Source of the DNA: Taibaiella helvus_B
Lineage (GTDB): Bacteria; Bacteroidota; Bacteroidia; Chitinophagales; Chitinophagaceae
Assembly: GCA_040392805.1 (NCBI GenBank)
Contig: JBEBVI010000033.1
Location: 1 to 19,193, forward strand
Length of the DNA stretch: 19,193 nt
Direction of reading: 5' to 3'
Under the pieces are notes generated by a model that was not told the origin of the DNA, searched no databases, and saw nothing but the letters and a program-made list of their open reading frames with translations. Below, piece by piece: positions 16,275-19,193 of the stretch. The translations under genes and the position numbers were made by a program. How positions within the stretch are numbered: position 1 is the first letter of the stretch; each line of letters opens with the position of its first letter.

Positions 16275-18194
16275 TTGAAAGCCGGAATTACTTTATTAGT
16301 TATCATATCTGCAATGTTATTGAAAGTGCAGGCACAGGAGCAGCAACCCCTGGCTTCGGAAAACCTGAATTTGTCCAATATTGTTGATACGGCTAAAATA
16401 TTAACTCTGATTAATGATGCTGTTATTATTACCGGCGACAATACCGACAGCGCCATTGCTATACTGGAAGAAACAAAAAAATGGAGCGAAAGGCGGAAAT
16501 ACAATAGAGGCATAGTGCTTTCGCTGATGGAGCTTTCAACGACTTACTCTGTAAAAAACAATTCTGAAAAGGCAAGGGCGCTGCTCAATGAAGCCAGACG
16601 CTTCTGCCTGCTATCAGACGATAAATATGATTTGTTGAAATGGCAAATGAATTTCGCCTGGTTTCACAACTACCGTGGCTATACTGATTCGGCCATTATC
16701 GAGCTTCAGCCTATAAGGCAACAACTGAATAGTATAACCGATACTCAGCTGCTTATTCAGTTTTACACCTTATACAGCGCTGTGCTGATCAGCAACGGAG
16801 ATGGAGAAGCGGCCTATCCTTATCTCGTTAAAGCAAAATCGCTCATCAATAAAGAAAATGCCAACCTGATTGTTACCTTTCTGAACCTGGCTGTCGTTTA
16901 CTCATCAAGAGGTGATACGGCTAACCTGTACGCAAATGCTAAATCGGCATACGACCTTGCCCGGAAAATCGGCCGGCCCAAGTACGAACGTACCGCCTCC
17001 CTGTATTTAATACACTATTATGCATTAAAAGGCGATATAGAGCAGGTAACTGCATTTGCCGGAAATGCTGTTCGTTTGTTGGATAAAAGCAATACAGATG
17101 ACCGGGTATCGGTGTACTACCGCATTGCGATGGCGTTTTACCAAAACCGGGATTACAAGCAGGCTTTTTATTATGGTAACCTGGCTTTAAGTTATATCAA
17201 GCCGGAGCAGTTGCCCCGTAAAGACCTCGTCGAACTTTTTAAGATAATATCGTTTGCTTATGATGAGCTCGGTAACCGGGATAGTGCCTTCCACTATTTA
17301 CTTATATATAATAATCTTAAGGATGCTATGAATGTTGCAGACCGCAACAAAGCTATTGATCAAGTGGAGAAACGCTTTCAGCTGGCCAGTAAAGACAGGC
17401 AGCTTTTGTTGCAGCAGGCAAAGATCCGCAACCGCAATATGTGGATCATGGGCATCGGGGGAAGCGTTATACTTGTCCTTACACTGTCTGTCCTGTTTTT
17501 TAGCCGGTATAGAAATGCGCAACGGAAAATGCACCTCCTGGAAAAAGAAAAGGAAGTAGATGAGTTGAAGGCCATCTTAAGTGGTGAAGAGAAAGAACGC
17601 AACCGTATGGCCAAAGAACTGCATGATGGGGTAGGAGGCTTGTTATCTGCTGCAGCGCTTAACCTCAACAGCATGAAGGAGGATATTTCCGGGCTGGCCA
17701 ATAGTACCGCTTATCATAAAACCCAACAATTAGTAAACGAGATCGCCAACGAGATAAGGAAGACGGCACACAACCTGATGCCCAATGTCATTTTAAATCA
17801 TAACATTGATGATGCCATCAGGCTATATTGCAGCCATATCAACAGGAATACCGCTCTGGAAATTACCCTTCAGTCTAATGGAGATTTCGGGAATTTTGAT
17901 ACACAGTTTAAATTGTCCCTGTACCGCATTATCCAGGAGCTGATACAGAATATACTGAAACATGCACAGGCTACTTCTGTTTTTGTGCAATTACAAAGAA
18001 CACAGGATTTATTAACTGTTACTATAGAAGACAATGGCAAAGGATTTGATGTGCACCGGCAACATGAGGGTATGGGGTTAGGCAATATAAAGGAAAGGGT
18101 AGCGCTCTTTGGTGGCGAATTTTTTATTGATTCCTCTTCTCAGACCGGTACCTCCGTTTATATGGAATTTGATGTGGCATTGAATAATGGGTGA
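16275..18194 (+). CDS. TPR sensor histidine kinase, HisKA_3/NarX-DesK class (HK3), TTG start
   Basis: 639 residues. The start is TTG at 16275: an in-frame TAA at 16260 closes the frame upstream and the next ATG (residue 14) would destroy the signal peptide (MKAGITLLVIISAMLL, VQA|Q near 20). Degenerate TPR-like pairs fill about 80-330. A charged helix (about 350-388) and one TM (about 390-411) follow. The phosphoacceptor helix is KELHDGVGG with His450. The ATPase domain has Asn559, G1 DNGKG 586-590 and G2 GMGL 599-602. The last glycine loop reads QTGTS where HK1 and HK2 have GKGT[S/T]. The kinase core is closest to HK1 (LLSAA-x-x-NLN, KTAHNLMP, YRIIQEL). RR3, 60 bp downstream, is the likely partner. 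Gly455 replaces the NarX/DesK phosphatase Gln. Confidence 0.95.
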   Translation: MKAGITLLVIISAMLLKVQAQEQQPLASENLNLSNIVDTAKILTLINDAVIITGDNTDSAIAILEETKKWSERRKYNRGIVLSLMELSTTYSVKNNSEKARALLNEARRFCLLSDDKYDLLKWQMNFAWFHNYRGYTDSAIIELQPIRQQLNSITDTQLLIQFYTLYSAVLISNGDGEAAYPYLVKAKSLINKENANLIVTFLNLAVVYSSRGDTANLYANAKSAYDLARKIGRPKYERTASLYLIHYYALKGDIEQVTAFAGNAVRLLDKSNTDDRVSVYYRIAMAFYQNRDYKQAFYYGNLALSYIKPEQLPRKDLVELFKIISFAYDELGNRDSAFHYLLIYNNLKDAMNVADRNKAIDQVEKRFQLASKDRQLLLQQAKIRNRNMWIMGIGGSVILVLTLSVLFFSRYRNAQRKMHLLEKEKEVDELKAILSGEEKERNRMAKELHDGVGGLLSAAALNLNSMKEDISGLANSTAYHKTQQLVNEIANEIRKTAHNLMPNVILNHNIDDAIRLYCSHINRNTALEITLQSNGDFGNFDTQFKLSLYRIIQELIQNILKHAQATSVFVQLQRTQDLLTVTIEDNGKGFDVHRQHEGMGLGNIKERVALFGGEFFIDSSSQTGTSVYMEFDVALNNG

Positions 18195-18219
18195 TAGGTG
18201 ATGACATGTGATCACCCAT
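18187..18219. promoter_or_regulatory. Overlapping palindromes at the HK3 stop, upstream of RR3
   Basis: ATGGGTGAT (18187-18195, including the HK3 stop) pairs with ATCACCCAT (18211-18219), a nine-base stem. Inside it, 18197-18216 reads GGTGATGACATGTGATCACC, symmetric except for one central G-G position on each side of ACATGT. The same right arm can thus pair with either of two tandem left arms (GGTGAT at 18190-18195 and 18197-18202). It could be a DNA operator for RR3 or an RNA switch between two hairpins. No T-run follows, so a simple terminator is less likely. Confidence 0.45.
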
Positions 18220-18239
18220 CGTCTATCTCTTATCAATTT

Positions 18240-18247
18240 TAACTTAG
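18240..18247 (+). promoter_or_regulatory. Near-consensus -7 box for RR3
   Basis: TAACTTAG matches five of six fixed bases of TAnnTTTG and ends seven bases before the RR3 ATG, paralleling the RR2 arrangement. Weak on its own. Confidence 0.25.
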
Positions 18248-18254
18248 TACTACT

Positions 18255-18893
18255 ATGAATATTAAAGTTGCTATTGCAGATGATCACCAACTGATTGTAG
18301 AGGGATTACAAAATATGCTCCGGTATTCTTCCGAGGTAGAAGTTGTGGCCGGCTATAACAATGGTAGTTCCTTATTGAACGGGTTAAAGCATATTGCTCC
18401 TGATGTTTTGCTACTGGATATAGGGTTGCCGGATATACAGGGAGATGAACTTGCTGCCAGGATCAGAAATGAATTTCCTGGCATAAAGATCCTGGTATTA
18501 ACCAACCAGGATAATATCTTTTACATCAATAGTATGTTGCAGCATAGGGTAAATGGCTATGTGCTGAAAAACATAGAAAAGAAAGACCTGGTAATGGCCA
18601 TAAAAATGGTTTACGAAGGACAGTCTTACTTCGATCCTATTGTGTATGCACGAATGGAAGAAGAAGAAAAGATGCTCAAAAGAATGGAAAGCAATGCTTC
18701 TCTCCTTAGCAGGAGAGAGCACGAGGTATTGCAGCTTATTGCCCGGAATCTTTCCAATGTTGAAATAGCAGAGCAACTATTCCTGAGCAGGAGAACGGTG
18801 GAGCATCACCGGGAATCTATCCTCAATAAGATGGCGGTTAAAGGAACATTAGCACTGGTGGAAAAGGCGAAGGAGTTGGGGTTGATCAGGTAG
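18255..18893 (+). CDS. NarL/FixJ-family response regulator (RR3)
   Basis: 212 residues. Receiver about 1-120 with D9/D10, phosphoacceptor D55 (VLLLDIGLPD), Thr83 and Lys105. LuxR-type helix-turn-helix about 150-210 (LSRREHEVLQLIARNLSNVE, then SRRTVEHHRESIL). The receiver start and the E-G-L-Q-N-M-L-R-Y segment match RR1 closely, but the linker (about 125-146) is unusually Glu/Lys-rich (RMEEEEKMLKRME). HK3 lies 60 bp upstream, the tightest of the three kinase-regulator spacings, so co-transcription is likely, perhaps modulated by the palindrome between them. The divergent propeller 3 gene is the candidate target (inference). Confidence 0.97.
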   Translation: MNIKVAIADDHQLIVEGLQNMLRYSSEVEVVAGYNNGSSLLNGLKHIAPDVLLLDIGLPDIQGDELAARIRNEFPGIKILVLTNQDNIFYINSMLQHRVNGYVLKNIEKKDLVMAIKMVYEGQSYFDPIVYARMEEEEKMLKRMESNASLLSRREHEVLQLIARNLSNVEIAEQLFLSRRTVEHHRESILNKMAVKGTLALVEKAKELGLIR

Positions 18894-19193
18894 TGCAGAT
18901 TTATTACTTCCTGCAGTTTAATCCGGCTTCTTTTGATACTCATTTACTCAATACCATTTTGTTATGTACAAGAGAGGCTACTTCACTGCATATTGCTTTT
19001 GTATTTCGCTGCAAACGTTTTAGCACATATTGATTTTTAGACAGGTGAATTGTTTCTCGCAACATAGCAAAGAAGCGCCACGAGGCAGCGATCTTAATGG
19101 CCCCTTATGAAATGATATTAGCCTATTCTGCCTTTAATCCTTATAGATAGATCTTAGTAAAATCCGGACATTATCAAATGGCTGATTCTGCTC
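18894..19193. other. 300-bp gene-free tail
   Basis: No gene recognised. A short TGCAG/CTGCA inverted repeat (18894-18898, 18911-18915) directly follows the RR3 stop but has no T-run. A GCAA/GAAGCGCCACGAGG-like stretch at 19058-19085 resembles, in reverse complement, the TTGCG/GCGCCT-rich text at 5411-5440. Nothing else stands out. Confidence 0.6.

Overview
The window looks like a chromosomal stretch of a Bacteroidota, probably a Chitinophagaceae-like gliding or predatory-type soil/freshwater lineage (the family-level guess is inference). The grounds are type IX secretion (T9SS) C-terminal sorting domains of both the YPNP/type A kind and the gliding-motility/CHU_C (type B) kind, long secreted proteins with 'AQ' signal-peptidase sites, TPR histidine kinases with NarL-type partners, AT-rich spacers, Bacteroidota-type TAnnTTTG -7 boxes, and almost no Shine-Dalgarno sequences.

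The layout is a three-fold repeat of one module. Each module has a secreted seven-repeat beta-propeller protein on the minus strand. Diverging from it on the plus strand is a signal peptide-TPR-TM-HisKA_3 histidine kinase (HK), followed by a NarL/LuxR-type response regulator (RR). Module 1 is propeller 1 (1-2028, C-terminus cut by the window edge), HK1 (2214-4175) and RR1 (4415-5056). Module 2 is propeller 2 (5601-7679), HK2 (8119-10095) and RR2 (10206-10865). Module 3 is propeller 3 (13795-15897), HK3 (16275-18194, TTG start) and RR3 (18255-18893). One extra gene sits between modules 2 and 3: a large PKD/Ig-type surface protein with a gliding-motility-type C-terminal domain (10967-13570, minus). 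The convergent gap between RR2 and that gene holds a nested palindromic repeat element built from 15-bp units.

Working model (inference): each kinase exposes a TPR sensor in the periplasm, signals through one membrane helix to a DesK/NarX-like kinase core, and phosphorylates the adjacent DNA-binding regulator. The conserved divergent arrangement suggests that regulator controls the adjacent propeller gene, with the shared intergenic region as operator. All three kinases have Gly where the DxxxQ phosphatase motif of NarX/DesK has Gln. Paralogy is mosaic: propellers 1 and 2 are closest to each other, while HK1/HK3 and RR1/RR3 are closest to each other. The array therefore did not arise by simple whole-module tandem duplication alone. 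No RNA genes, CRISPR arrays, integrases or transposases were seen. The four gene-free stretches of about 300 bases or more (5057-5600, 7680-8118, 15898-16274, 18894-19193) are described individually.
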